From the NCBI GenBank assembly GCA_937910825.1, contig CALEMO010000325.1, forward strand, positions 1 to 12,241: 12,241 bases of DNA. The letters are read 5' to 3'. Below the pieces are notes generated by a model. That model did no database searches. It was given only the letters and a program-made list of their open reading frames with translations, and was not told where the DNA came from. This DNA is from an uncultured Solirubrobacterales bacterium. Its GTDB lineage: Bacteria; Actinomycetota; Thermoleophilia; Solirubrobacterales; 70-9. Made by a program: the position numbers and the translations under genes. Of the stretch, positions 5,301 through 12,241 are shown in pieces. How positions within the stretch are numbered: position 1 is the stretch's first letter; each line of letters begins with the position of its first letter.

Positions 5301-6368
5301 CGCCTTGCCATTCTCGGCGTCGGCCTGATCGGTGGTTCGATCGGGCTGGCGGCGCGTGAGCGGGGCCTGGCCGAAGTCACCGGCTACGTCAGGAATCCTG
5401 ACCGGGCCGAAGAGTGTCTTCGACTGGGCGTGGTGGACCGCGTCGCTGGATCGATTGAAGAAGCGGTGGCCGATGCCGACGCCGTTTTCTGCTGCGCTTC
5501 GGTCGGCTCGCTGGCGGGCATGGCGAAGGCTGCGCTTGGGGCCGCCGGGCCGGACTGTGTGGTCACCGACGTCGGTTCGACCAAGTTGGAGCTGGTCGAT
5601 GAGGTCGGCGCGGACCAGAGGTTTATCGGCGGACATCCTCTGGCCGGTGCCGAAACGGCCGGTGTGGCCAATGCCCGGGCAGACCTTTACGAAGGGGCCC
5701 GCTGGTACCTGACACCGACCGAGTCTTCATCGGGCATGCTCTACGACCGCCTTCAGCGGCTGGTCAAGGATCTCGGTGCCCGTCCTATGGCAATTGAAGC
5801 CGCTGAGCACGACCAGGCGATGTCCGTGGTGAGTCACCTGCCCCATGTGTTCGCGAATCAGCTCGCGTCCCAGGGACGAACCGGTACGCAGCGGCTGGGG
5901 GCCCTCGCTCCGAGCCTGCGCGATGCAACCCGGGTCGCGGGATCAAACCCGGCGATCTGGGGAGAGATATTCGCCACCAACCACGAAGCGGTGATCGCAG
6001 CGATACGTGACTCGATAGCCGGGCTTGAAATTGCCGCCGAAGTGATCGCTTCGGCCGACGCTGAAAGGATCGCCGCCTGGCAGTCCGACGCAGGCGCTCA
6101 GCGCGCGGCCCTGTCCGGCGCCGAAACCGAAGGCGAAGCAACTCACGAATTGCGTGTACTGGTGCCAAACAGGCCGGGAATCCTGGCCGAGCTCGCGCTC
6201 GCCCTCGGCCGCGCAGGCGTGAACATCGCCGACATGTCGCTCGATCCGACGCCGGACATGAATTCGGGAGCCATTTCGCTGTGGGTGGCCGGGGAAGTGG
6301 AGGCAGAGCAGGCCGTAGCCTGTATCTCCGACCTCGGGCATTCGGTCACTCTCGCCGGAGACTCGTGA
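5292..6368 (+). CDS. tyrA: Prephenate dehydrogenase with C-terminal ACT domain
   Basis: This 358-residue NAD(P)-dependent enzyme oxidatively decarboxylates prephenate to 4-hydroxyphenylpyruvate in tyrosine synthesis. The Rossmann motif GVGLIGG lies at 9-15, the substrate motif GGHPLAGAETAG at 113-124, and the conserved histidine is His182 in SHLPH. Residues of about 285-355 (ELRVLVPNRPGILAELA onward) form an ACT domain, usually a tyrosine feedback site. The length fits dehydrogenase plus ACT with no fused chorismate mutase, consistent with the separate aroH upstream. The start is a TTG overlapping the aroF stop by 4 nt; a CTG at 5298 would give a better SD spacing and the common MRLA-type start. 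The product would be transaminated to tyrosine, probably by the upstream aminotransferase. Confidence 0.94.
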   Translation: MTLRLAILGVGLIGGSIGLAARERGLAEVTGYVRNPDRAEECLRLGVVDRVAGSIEEAVADADAVFCCASVGSLAGMAKAALGAAGPDCVVTDVGSTKLELVDEVGADQRFIGGHPLAGAETAGVANARADLYEGARWYLTPTESSSGMLYDRLQRLVKDLGARPMAIEAAEHDQAMSVVSHLPHVFANQLASQGRTGTQRLGALAPSLRDATRVAGSNPAIWGEIFATNHEAVIAAIRDSIAGLEIAAEVIASADAERIAAWQSDAGAQRAALSGAETEGEATHELRVLVPNRPGILAELALALGRAGVNIADMSLDPTPDMNSGAISLWVAGEVEAEQAVACISDLGHSVTLAGDS

Positions 6369-7705
6369 GCCAAGAGCCAAAAACAGGCGCCGCCCCAGCC
6401 ACCAGGTTTGAACCCGGCGGTCCGCTTTCCGGGGCGATCGAGCCGCCGGCCGACAAGTCGATCTCACATCGTGCGGCGATAATCGGTGCGATCGCCGAAG
6501 GCCCGACAACGGTCAGCAATTTCCTGGATTCGGATGACACCCGCTCGACGCTCAGCGCGGTGGCGAACCTTGGTGCGATGGTCAATCCCGAGCCACTGAA
6601 CGGCATGCCCGGACAGTTTGTGATCGACGGTGTCGGACCGGGCGGCCCGCGCAGCCTCGGCCGGATTGATGTCGGCAACGCCGGGACCCTGATGCGCCTG
6701 CTGCCAGGCTGGATCGCTGGCTATGAAGGCGGACTCTGGCGGATGAACGGCGATGCCTCGATCCGCAGGCGACCGGTCGACCGGATCGCCGACCCCCTGC
6801 GCCTGATGGGGGCTGAGATAGAAGTGAGCGACGAGCGCTTTCCACCGATCCGCATCGACGGCCGGCAGCTTCACGGAATCGAATACGAGCTACCGGTGGC
6901 CAGCGCACAGGTCAAGTCCTGCCTGCTGCTGGCCGGGCTCAGGGCCGAGGGGCCGACGACGGTCGTCGAACCGCTGGCAACACGCGATCACACCGAAGTG
7001 ATGCTCGAAGCCGCTGGTGCCAGAATCGAAAGGGGTCAGGGTTCGGTGACGGTCTGGCCCGGCAAAGAACTCAGGCTCGACGCCGTGAATGTGCCAGCGG
7101 ACATTTCCTCGGCTGCATTCTTTCTGGTCGTCGCTTCGATCATCCCCGGTTCGCAGGTGGTGCTCGAAAACATTGGTCTCAACCCGACCCGCACCGGCAT
7201 CCTCACCATTCTCGAGCGCATGGGCGCCGACTTCGATGTCGAACCCCGGGACTCCGGACCGGACGGGGTTGATGGTGAGCCGACCGGCCGGATCACGGTC
7301 CGCTCGGCAGACCTCCACGGCACGCGCGTGGGTGGCGAAGAAATCCCGCTGGCAATCGACGAACTTCCACTGGTTGCCCTGGCTGCGTGCTTCGCCGGCG
7401 GGGAGACTGTGATCGCCGATGCCGAAGAGCTCAAGCGCAAGGAATCTGACCGGATCACGGTTGTCGTGGACGCTCTGAGCGGCCTTGGAGCACAGATCAA
7501 AGCGACCAGTGATGGAATGGTGATCAGCGGCACCGGTTCGCTGCGCGGCGGCACGGTTCACTCCCATGGAGATCACCGAATCGCAATGCTCGGGGCGGTT
7601 GCCGGCATTGCCAGCCAGGAGGGTGTCGGCGTCGTCGACATGGAAGCGGCATCGGTCAGCTATCCGGACTTCGCCGGCGACCTCGAGAAGCTGGTCCGAA
7701 CCTGA
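6365..7705 (+). CDS. aroA: 3-phosphoshikimate 1-carboxyvinyltransferase (EPSP synthase)
   Basis: This 446-residue enzyme joins shikimate 3-phosphate and phosphoenolpyruvate in the sixth shikimate step. Conserved motifs run in order: PPADKSISHRA (Lys31, Ser32, Arg36), LDSDDTRSTL, the PEP/glyphosate loop GNAGTLMRLLPG (104-115), GDASIRRRPVDRI, KRKESDRI (357-364) and HGDHRIAM (401-408). The loop has Leu where the E. coli enzyme has Pro101, and resembles class II or Bacillus-type loops (GNxGTxxRLxxG). The start is a GTG whose last two bases begin the tyrA stop (GTGA overlap), with GGAG four bases upstream. The frame is open further upstream inside tyrA, but that extension has no family similarity. 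It is the last gene of the aroF-tyrA-aroA unit and is followed by a weak terminator. Confidence 0.95.
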   Translation: MSQEPKTGAAPATRFEPGGPLSGAIEPPADKSISHRAAIIGAIAEGPTTVSNFLDSDDTRSTLSAVANLGAMVNPEPLNGMPGQFVIDGVGPGGPRSLGRIDVGNAGTLMRLLPGWIAGYEGGLWRMNGDASIRRRPVDRIADPLRLMGAEIEVSDERFPPIRIDGRQLHGIEYELPVASAQVKSCLLLAGLRAEGPTTVVEPLATRDHTEVMLEAAGARIERGQGSVTVWPGKELRLDAVNVPADISSAAFFLVVASIIPGSQVVLENIGLNPTRTGILTILERMGADFDVEPRDSGPDGVDGEPTGRITVRSADLHGTRVGGEEIPLAIDELPLVALAACFAGGETVIADAEELKRKESDRITVVVDALSGLGAQIKATSDGMVISGTGSLRGGTVHSHGDHRIAMLGAVAGIASQEGVGVVDMEAASVSYPDFAGDLEKLVRT

Positions 7706-7710
7706 CCCTG

Positions 7711-7741
7711 GGACGGGCGCCAGATTCCGTCCGTAACTTTT
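7711..7741 (+). terminator. Weak rho-independent terminator after aroA
   Basis: GGACGG (7711-7716) and CCGTCC (7727-7732) form a perfect 6-bp stem with a 10-base loop. The run GTAAC-TTTT (7733-7741) follows on the plus strand. The stem is short and the T-tract is offset by five bases, so efficiency may be modest. Its place between the end of aroA and a convergent gene supports the call. Confidence 0.5.
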
Positions 7742-7783
7742 CCCTGCGGCGGCCCTTCTTTATGCGTCGGCCCGGCCTTCGCT

Positions 7784-8131
7784 CTAACCGGTCTCGCGGC
7801 TCCAGCGCTGCACGCTCGAATGTTCATCGAGGGACCAGGGTGCCAGCAGCAACAGGAAGCGCGAATCTTCCAGCGCCTTGACGGAATGCCGTTCGGATGG
7901 TTCGAAGACGACCATCGACCCGGGGCCTGCGCTGGCGCTCTGGCCTTGCGGGGTCTCGATCTCCAGCCGGCCAAGTATTACGACGACGGTCGCTCTTTCG
8001 CGGACTTGGTGGTCACCCATCTCTTCCCCGGCAGGCAAGTTGACGAGGACCGCCCGGCCCTCTTCCGACGAATCGAGGATCTCTGGCTTGTGAGGTTCAA
8101 CCCGATATTCGGCGAGATCCCAGAATTCCAC
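7784..8131 (-). CDS. Small single-domain cupin protein
   Basis: This 115-residue protein has a single cupin beta-barrel. Motif 1 is at residues 35-54 (GEEMGDHQVRERATVVVILG) and motif 2 at 69-82 (GPGSMVVFEPSERH). Of the usual metal ligands HxH...E...H, His41 and His82 are present, but the second His of the first motif is Val43; Glu45 might stand in for a ligand. Metal binding is therefore uncertain. The GTG at 8131 follows a perfect AAGGAGG ribosome-binding site with short spacing. A longer reading from inside the acyltransferase gene is unlikely. It lies 73 bases after the acyltransferase on the same strand and may be co-transcribed with it, but nothing points to a substrate. The function is unknown; small cupins serve as isomerases, dioxygenases or sensors. 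Confidence 0.8.
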   Translation of the reverse strand: MEFWDLAEYRVEPHKPEILDSSEEGRAVLVNLPAGEEMGDHQVRERATVVVILGRLEIETPQGQSASAGPGSMVVFEPSERHSVKALEDSRFLLLLAPWSLDEHSSVQRWSRETG

Positions 8132-8204
8132 ACTTCCTCCTTGTCCTATCCCTTTTCCAGAGGGCGAGCCTATACTCAAACTGCAGGAGTCTTCGGCCAG
8201 AACC

Positions 8205-9260
8205 TCAGCACATCTGCTCGCCGACCCAGTCGTCAAGCATCTGCCAGCGGTCGAAGAGCCACTCGGTGCGAGCGGCCTCGCCAGAGGGCAGGTCGGAAGC
8301 AGGAAAGCGCCAGAACCTGACTTTGATCGTTTTGCCGACCAGCACACCGGCCCGGATGTCGGCGACGGTCCGAACGCCGTCGAATCCGTAGTGGGCGCAA
8401 AATACGATGTCCGTTTCGGAAGCCGCTTCATCGATCAAGGCCAGCGGGCCGCCTAGCCGGGGCGGCAGCAGATGGTTGAGGCGGTTCGCGAGCGCGGCCA
8501 CCTCCGGCTGTCTCTCGCTGATGATTTCCTTGGCCCGCGCGATCTTCGACGGCGTCGGGCGGGTGCCCTCGGGGTAGATGCCGAGTATTTCGCCGGGGCT
8601 CATGTCGTGAGTCAACCGACGGACCGCCGTGATCTCCGTATCCGGATCGGGCGAGCCGCGCTTGATGAATACGGTCGGGATCCAGCGGCCACCGATGTCG
8701 ATCGCCGGCAGGGAACGGATTTCCTGCTTGATCACGAAACGCACACCGATGCCGTAGGTGTGCCCGATCATCACGTCGGGGATCAGGTTGTCGAGGATGC
8801 TGGCGTGGCGGATCATCAGGATGAACGGGCCTGTAGCCGTCTGCTCGAGTCCTTCGACCTCGAAGTTCATCCCGAACAGGACCCGGACGATTCCCAGGTG
8901 ATTGCGGGCCCAGCGGACTCGAAGCGCAAAGATCCAGCGCCGCCGCCTGATCGAGCCGGTTCCGAAAGGACCGCCGGTGAGCAGGTAGATCACCGGTAGC
9001 TTGATCAACGCCTCGAGCTCTCCGAAGAGGAAGACCCAGAGCGCCGGCAACAGGCGCACGTATACCCACGGCTTGCGAATCTTCAGCCACATGGTCAGGT
9101 CGACACCTGCGGCGATCAGCATGATCAAAGGTGAAAGCACGCTCATCAGGACGAAAATGACCACCTCGGCGGTGATGCCGACTATGCGGCGGGCAAGTCG
9201 GGGCAGTCGAGGGCCATCATCGGGAAAGAGGGGGCCCGGGCCAGGTGTCTGGACACGCAT
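8205..9260 (-). CDS. PlsC-like lysophospholipid acyltransferase, membrane protein
   Basis: This 351-residue protein carries the acyltransferase HX4D motif at His152-Asp157 (RHASILD) and the glycerophosphate-binding EGTR at 231-234 (IYPEGTRPT). Such enzymes transfer an acyl chain to lysophosphatidate or a related acceptor at the inner membrane. Two hydrophobic segments precede the catalytic domain, at about residues 27-52 (IVGITAEVVIFVLMSVLSPL) and 68-95. This makes the protein longer than a minimal PlsC of about 240 residues, and the exact substrate is unknown. I chose the ATG at 9260 because a TACGAT -10-like box ends six bases before it. An in-frame ATG at 9326 would add 22 residues without membrane or family features and leave only 27 bases to the divergent cmk. 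The strand is opposite to all flanking housekeeping genes. Confidence 0.87.
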   Translation of the reverse strand: MRVQTPGPGPLFPDDGPRLPRLARRIVGITAEVVIFVLMSVLSPLIMLIAAGVDLTMWLKIRKPWVYVRLLPALWVFLFGELEALIKLPVIYLLTGGPFGTGSIRRRRWIFALRVRWARNHLGIVRVLFGMNFEVEGLEQTATGPFILMIRHASILDNLIPDVMIGHTYGIGVRFVIKQEIRSLPAIDIGGRWIPTVFIKRGSPDPDTEITAVRRLTHDMSPGEILGIYPEGTRPTPSKIARAKEIISERQPEVAALANRLNHLLPPRLGGPLALIDEAASETDIVFCAHYGFDGVRTVADIRAGVLVGKTIKVRFWRFPASDLPSGEAARTEWLFDRWQMLDDWVGEQMC

Positions 9261-9272
9261 CAGGCGATCGTA
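9261..9272 (-). promoter_or_regulatory. Possible -10 element for leaderless acyltransferase mRNA
   Basis: On the minus strand TACGAT (9272-9267) fits TAnnnT and is followed by six bases and then the ATG at 9260, so the transcript could begin at the start codon. No SD and no clear -35 hexamer are visible. The rest of 9273-9353 must also contain the start region for cmk, for which I saw no convincing promoter. Confidence 0.3.
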
Positions 9273-9353
9273 TTGGCGCGGGCCTTGCTGCGGGAGTCCG
9301 GCCGAGCGACTGATAACCCCTAGCATGCGGAACTCGATGAAAGGCTTTACGAA

Positions 9354-9992
9354 GTGGTAATCGCGATTGACGGACCGGCCGGAGCCGGCAAATCAACGGT
9401 GGCCCGCATGGCTGCTGAAACCCTTGGATTCACCTACCTCGATTCAGGGGCGATGTACCGCTGCGTCGCCCTTACCTGCCTGGAGTGGGGCGCGGACCCC
9501 GAACAGTCGGGGGAAGCGACCTCGACTGCCGAGTCGATCGAGATCTCTTTCGAAGATGAAGAAGTTCTGGTCGACGGCGTACCGGTGACCGATGAAATCC
9601 GCTCGGCAGAAGTCAGCGAAGCCGCCTCCAGAGTCGCGGTTCATCCGGGTGTGCGCGCCGCCATGGTCACTGAACAGCGACGTCTGATCGAGGCCGGCGA
9701 TTACATCGCCGAAGGCCGCGACATCGGCACTGTAGTCAGCCCCGAATCACCGCTCAAGGTATTCCTGACGGCCTCTGCCGAAGTCCGGGCCCGGAGGCGG
9801 GCCGAGCAGACGGGTGGGGACCCCCGCGAGATCCTGATCAGCCAGATGGAGCGCGACAAGCGGGACTCCGAAAGAGAACACGGCGCCCTGATGGCGGCCG
9901 ACGACGCGATTGAGGTTGATACCTCCGAGCTCAGTCTCGATCAGGTGGTCACGAAGGTCGCCGAGCTCGCCCGCGAGCGGGGAATCGCCTGA
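9354..9992 (+). CDS. cmk: (d)CMP kinase (cytidylate kinase)
   Basis: This 212-residue P-loop kinase phosphorylates CMP and dCMP to the diphosphates using ATP, a salvage step for pyrimidine nucleotides. The P-loop GPAGAGKST lies at residues 7-15, followed by the family-specific YLDSGAMYRC. The CMP-binding motif EGRDIGTVVSP is in the middle, and the arginine-rich lid segment VRARRRAEQ follows. The length is normal for the family. The start is a GTG with GAAAGG about nine bases upstream. The stop overlaps the der start by one base (TGATG), so the two genes should be translated in coupled fashion. In many bacteria cmk directly follows aroA; here an inverted acyltransferase-cupin pair lies between. 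Confidence 0.95.
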   Translation: MVIAIDGPAGAGKSTVARMAAETLGFTYLDSGAMYRCVALTCLEWGADPEQSGEATSTAESIEISFEDEEVLVDGVPVTDEIRSAEVSEAASRVAVHPGVRAAMVTEQRRLIEAGDYIAEGRDIGTVVSPESPLKVFLTASAEVRARRRAEQTGGDPREILISQMERDKRDSEREHGALMAADDAIEVDTSELSLDQVVTKVAELARERGIA

Positions 9993-11308
9993 TGGCCGCC
10001 ATTCCGACCGTCGCCGTCGTCGGTTTCCCGAATGTCGGCAAGAGCACCCTGGTCAACCGGCTCGCCGGTGGACGGGAGGCGGTCGTGCATTCCGAAGCGG
10101 GGGTGACCCGGGATCGCAAGCGGGTCCGCTGCGAGTGGAACGGGATCGAGTTCGACCTTCTTGATACGGGTGGCATCGACCTCGATGACGCGTCGGAGAT
10201 GGCTCTCGACATACAGCGTCAGTCGCGGCTCGGCATGGAAGAAGCTGACGCGATCGTGCTCGTCGTGGACGGCAAGCTGGGACTGCGCTCCGGTGATACC
10301 GACATGGCCAGGCAGCTGAGGCCTTCTCCGGTGCCGGTGGTAGTCGCGGTCAACAAATCTGACCGGCCGGACGACGAGTACCAAGCCTCCGAATTCCATG
10401 CCCTCGGCCTCGGTGCGCCGACCGCCGTATCGGCGACCCACGGGATCGGCACGGGCGATCTGCTCGACCGGATCACGGCCGAGCTCGGGGATCTGGCGCC
10501 GCGGGCAGAGGTGGACGAGCGGGTCCGGGTCGCCGTCATCGGACGTCCGAACGTCGGCAAGTCTTCACTGGTGAATCGAATCCTCGGAGACGAAAGGGTG
10601 ATCGTCTCTGACATAGCCGGGACCACCAGAGACGCGATCGATACCGATGTCGAAGTTGACGGGCGCCAGATCACTCTGGTCGATACCGCCGGATTGCGGC
10701 GCAAGTCAAAGGTCGCCGGCACGATCGACCACTACGCACAGTTGCGATCCGAGCGCGCGATCGAGCGGGCCGACGTGGCGATCATCGTCTGCGATGCGGC
10801 CGAAGGGGTGCGTTCGGAGGATCTCAAGGTGGGCGATACCGCGATGAAGGCCGGCTGCGCCACGATGATCGTGATGAACAAATGGGACATCACCGAAACC
10901 GATATCGATGACACCAGGGCCCGGGTCAACCGCAAGATGCGCCTGCGGCCGGACGTGGTGACCTGCTCAGCGCTTTCCGGTCGAAACGTGGCCGGCCTGA
11001 TATCGAGGGCAGTGGAACTGGCGGACCGCGCGGCCCAGCGAATTCCGACTCCGGCCCTGAACAGGTTTTTTGCCGAGGTAGTGCGAACTACACCGCCGCC
11101 TTCACGCCGCGGGCGCCGGCTCAAACTGATCTACGGGGCCCAGACCGAAGTCAGCCCACCGCGCTTCAAGGTCCAGATAAACGACAAGCGTCTTATAGCC
11201 AGGGAGTGGGCCTACCACCTAGAGAACAGGATGCGCGAGACATGGGGCCTGGACGGAGTTCCGCTGGTGATCGACTACATACCGCGGGAAAGACGCGGAG
11301 AAGGCTAG
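9992..11308 (+). CDS. der: Ribosome assembly GTPase Der (EngA)
   Basis: This 438-residue protein contains the two tandem GTPase domains unique to Der. The first has G1 GFPNVGKST at 11-19, G3 DTGG at 58-61 and G4 NKSD at 121-124. The second has G1 GRPNVGKSS at 184-192, G3 DTAG at 231-234 and G4 NKWD at 296-299. A C-terminal KH-like domain of about 90 residues follows, with the conserved LKLIYGAQ stretch. The protein acts in maturation of the 50S ribosomal subunit. It overlaps cmk by one base and is followed 18 bases later by metK. Confidence 0.97.
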   Translation: MAAIPTVAVVGFPNVGKSTLVNRLAGGREAVVHSEAGVTRDRKRVRCEWNGIEFDLLDTGGIDLDDASEMALDIQRQSRLGMEEADAIVLVVDGKLGLRSGDTDMARQLRPSPVPVVVAVNKSDRPDDEYQASEFHALGLGAPTAVSATHGIGTGDLLDRITAELGDLAPRAEVDERVRVAVIGRPNVGKSSLVNRILGDERVIVSDIAGTTRDAIDTDVEVDGRQITLVDTAGLRRKSKVAGTIDHYAQLRSERAIERADVAIIVCDAAEGVRSEDLKVGDTAMKAGCATMIVMNKWDITETDIDDTRARVNRKMRLRPDVVTCSALSGRNVAGLISRAVELADRAAQRIPTPALNRFFAEVVRTTPPPSRRGRRLKLIYGAQTEVSPPRFKVQINDKRLIAREWAYHLENRMRETWGLDGVPLVIDYIPRERRGEG

Positions 11309-11326
11309 GTCAATAGGATTTCGCCC

Positions 11327-12241
11327 ATGAGCAAGTCCCTGAAGCTCGCCGAAGGCGAGCACCTCTTTACTTCGGAATCCGTGACCGAGGGTCACCCGGA
11401 CAAGATGGCGGATCAGATTTCCGATGCCGTCCTTGACGCCTGCCTCGCGCAGGACCCCGGATCACGCGTCGCCTGCGAGACCCTGGTCAATACGGGTATG
11501 GCAGTGGTCTCCGGCGAACTGACTTCCGAAGCAAATATCGACGTAGTTGAACTCGTGCGAAAGACGGTCTGTGAGATCGGCTATGACCGTGGTGAATACG
11601 GCTACGACGGCAATCACATCGCGGTACTGGTCTCGATGGACCAGCAGTCAGCCGACATCGCCCAGGGGGTTGACCAAGGCATCGAGAAAAGGGTCGGCTC
11701 TTCGTCCGACGAATTTGACCTCGACGGGGCCGGCGACCAGGGCATGATGTTCGGCTACGCCACCTCCGAGACCGAAGTGCTGATGCCGATGCCGATCCAG
11801 ATCGCGCATCGCCTTTCAGAAAGGCTCTCCCTGGTTCGCAAGAACGGGGACCTCGAGTATCTGCGGCCCGACGGCAAGACCCAGGTGACCGTGCGTTACG
11901 CCGACGGCCGTCCGGTCAGCATCGACCGGGTACTCATTTCCACCCAGCACGCCCCGGGTATCGACAATGAAAAGACGATTCGCCCGGATCTTTGGGAAAA
12001 CGTGATCCTGCCGGTGCTCAGTGACGAATACGGCGATCTGCTGGACGAGAATTCGCTTTACGAAAGCCTGCTGATCAACCCGACCGGCATCTTCGTGATC
12101 GGTGGCCCCGTGGGTGACGCCGGTCTGACCGGGCGCAAGATCATCGTTGATACCTATGGCGGCGCTGCCCGCCATGGAGGTGGCGCATTTTCGGGCAAGG
12201 ACCCGTCCAAGGTTGACCGCTCCGCGGCCTACGCCGCCCGC
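11327..12241 (+). CDS. metK: S-adenosylmethionine synthase, N-terminal 305 residues
   Basis: The frame is open from the ATG at 11327 to the right edge, so the gene is cut by the window (about 305 of roughly 400 residues). The enzyme makes S-adenosylmethionine from ATP and methionine. Signatures are [13 protein letters not shown] (ATP-binding His23-Pro-Asp-Lys26), [12 protein letters not shown] at 134-145, and the phosphate-binding loop [19 protein letters not shown] near the end. The SD AGGA (11315-11318) is eight bases before the ATG. The 18-base gap to der is too short for a SAM riboswitch, so expression probably comes from the cmk-der transcript or a promoter inside der. Confidence 0.97.
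   Translation, partial: MSKSLKLAEGEHLFTSESVTEGHPDKMADQISDAVLDACLAQDPGSRVACETLVNTGMAVVSGELTSEANIDVVELVRKTVCEIGYDRGEYGYDGNHIAVLVSMDQQSADIAQGVDQGIEKRVGSSSDEFDLDGAGDQGMMFGYATSETEVLMPMPIQIAHRLSERLSLVRKNGDLEYLRPDGKTQVTVRYADGRPVSIDRVLISTQHAPGIDNEKTIRPDLWENVILPVLSDEYGDLLDENSLYESLLINPTGIFVIGGPVGDAGLTGRKIIVDTYGGAARHGGGAFSGKDPSKVDRSAAYAAR

Noticed and set aside
6281..6364. Upstream extension of aroA by 28 codons inside tyrA
   Set aside because: The extension is Gly/Arg-rich shadow sequence of the TyrA ACT domain. The GTG at 6365 gives the GTGA overlap and normal EPSP synthase length.
8148..8185. TATAGG-like box on the minus strand as a separate cupin promoter
   Set aside because: No matching -35 was found, and read-through from the acyltransferase is equally possible, so it is too weak to list.
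8132..8431. Extension of the cupin ORF to an upstream start within the acyltransferase gene
   Set aside because: The GTG at 8131 has a perfect AAGGAGG ribosome-binding site and begins where cupin similarity begins.
8472..8999. Plus-strand 175-codon open frame opposite the acyltransferase
   Set aside because: It is opposite the conserved HX4D and EGTR region of a real gene and has no domain of its own.
11309..11326. SAM riboswitch before metK
   Set aside because: Only 18 bases separate der and metK, which is far too short, and no conserved aptamer sequence is present.

Overview
The window is GC-rich, densely packed bacterial chromosome, almost entirely housekeeping. Gene content and order (scpA-scpB, RsuA/RluB-type pseudouridine synthase, AroH chorismate mutase, HisC-like aminotransferase, type I DAHP synthase, tyrA, aroA, cmk, der, metK), together with GTG/TTG starts and many 1-8 nt gene overlaps, suggest a high-GC Actinobacteriota member. 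The order fits the Solirubrobacterales/Thermoleophilia best, but that placement is inferred from memory of the gene order and not from a search.

Bases 1-895 hold the end of scpA and all of scpB (condensin partners of SMC). Bases 896-1771 interrupt the usual scpB-rluB linkage. They carry a CsoR copper-sensing repressor with a textbook palindromic operator, a small membrane-anchored Met/His-rich ORF that looks truncated, a perfect 14-bp hairpin, and a minus-strand remnant of an IS21-family IstB protein. The pseudouridine synthase gene follows at 1772.

Bases 2463-7705 form an aromatic amino acid block: chorismate mutase (AroH fold), a HisC/aromatic aminotransferase, DAHP synthase, prephenate dehydrogenase with an ACT domain, and EPSP synthase. 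Together these cover entry to the shikimate pathway, its penultimate step, and the chorismate-to-tyrosine branch. A 289-base gap splits the block just before DAHP synthase. It contains a good promoter and a 34-codon ORF that ends Phe-Tyr-Ser-Tyr-Trp-Arg-Phe-Thr-stop, which I read as an aromatic amino acid leader peptide of an attenuator. This is the most interesting element of the window. The downstream aroF-tyrA-aroA genes overlap by 4 nt each and should form one transcript ending near a weak terminator at 7711-7741.

Bases 7784-9260 are on the minus strand: a PlsC-like acyltransferase followed by a small cupin. They sit between aroA and cmk, which are often adjacent elsewhere. Bases 9354-12241 return to the plus strand with cmk, der (1-nt overlap) and the first 305 codons of metK, which runs off the window. 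I saw no tRNA, rRNA, CRISPR array or intact mobile element.
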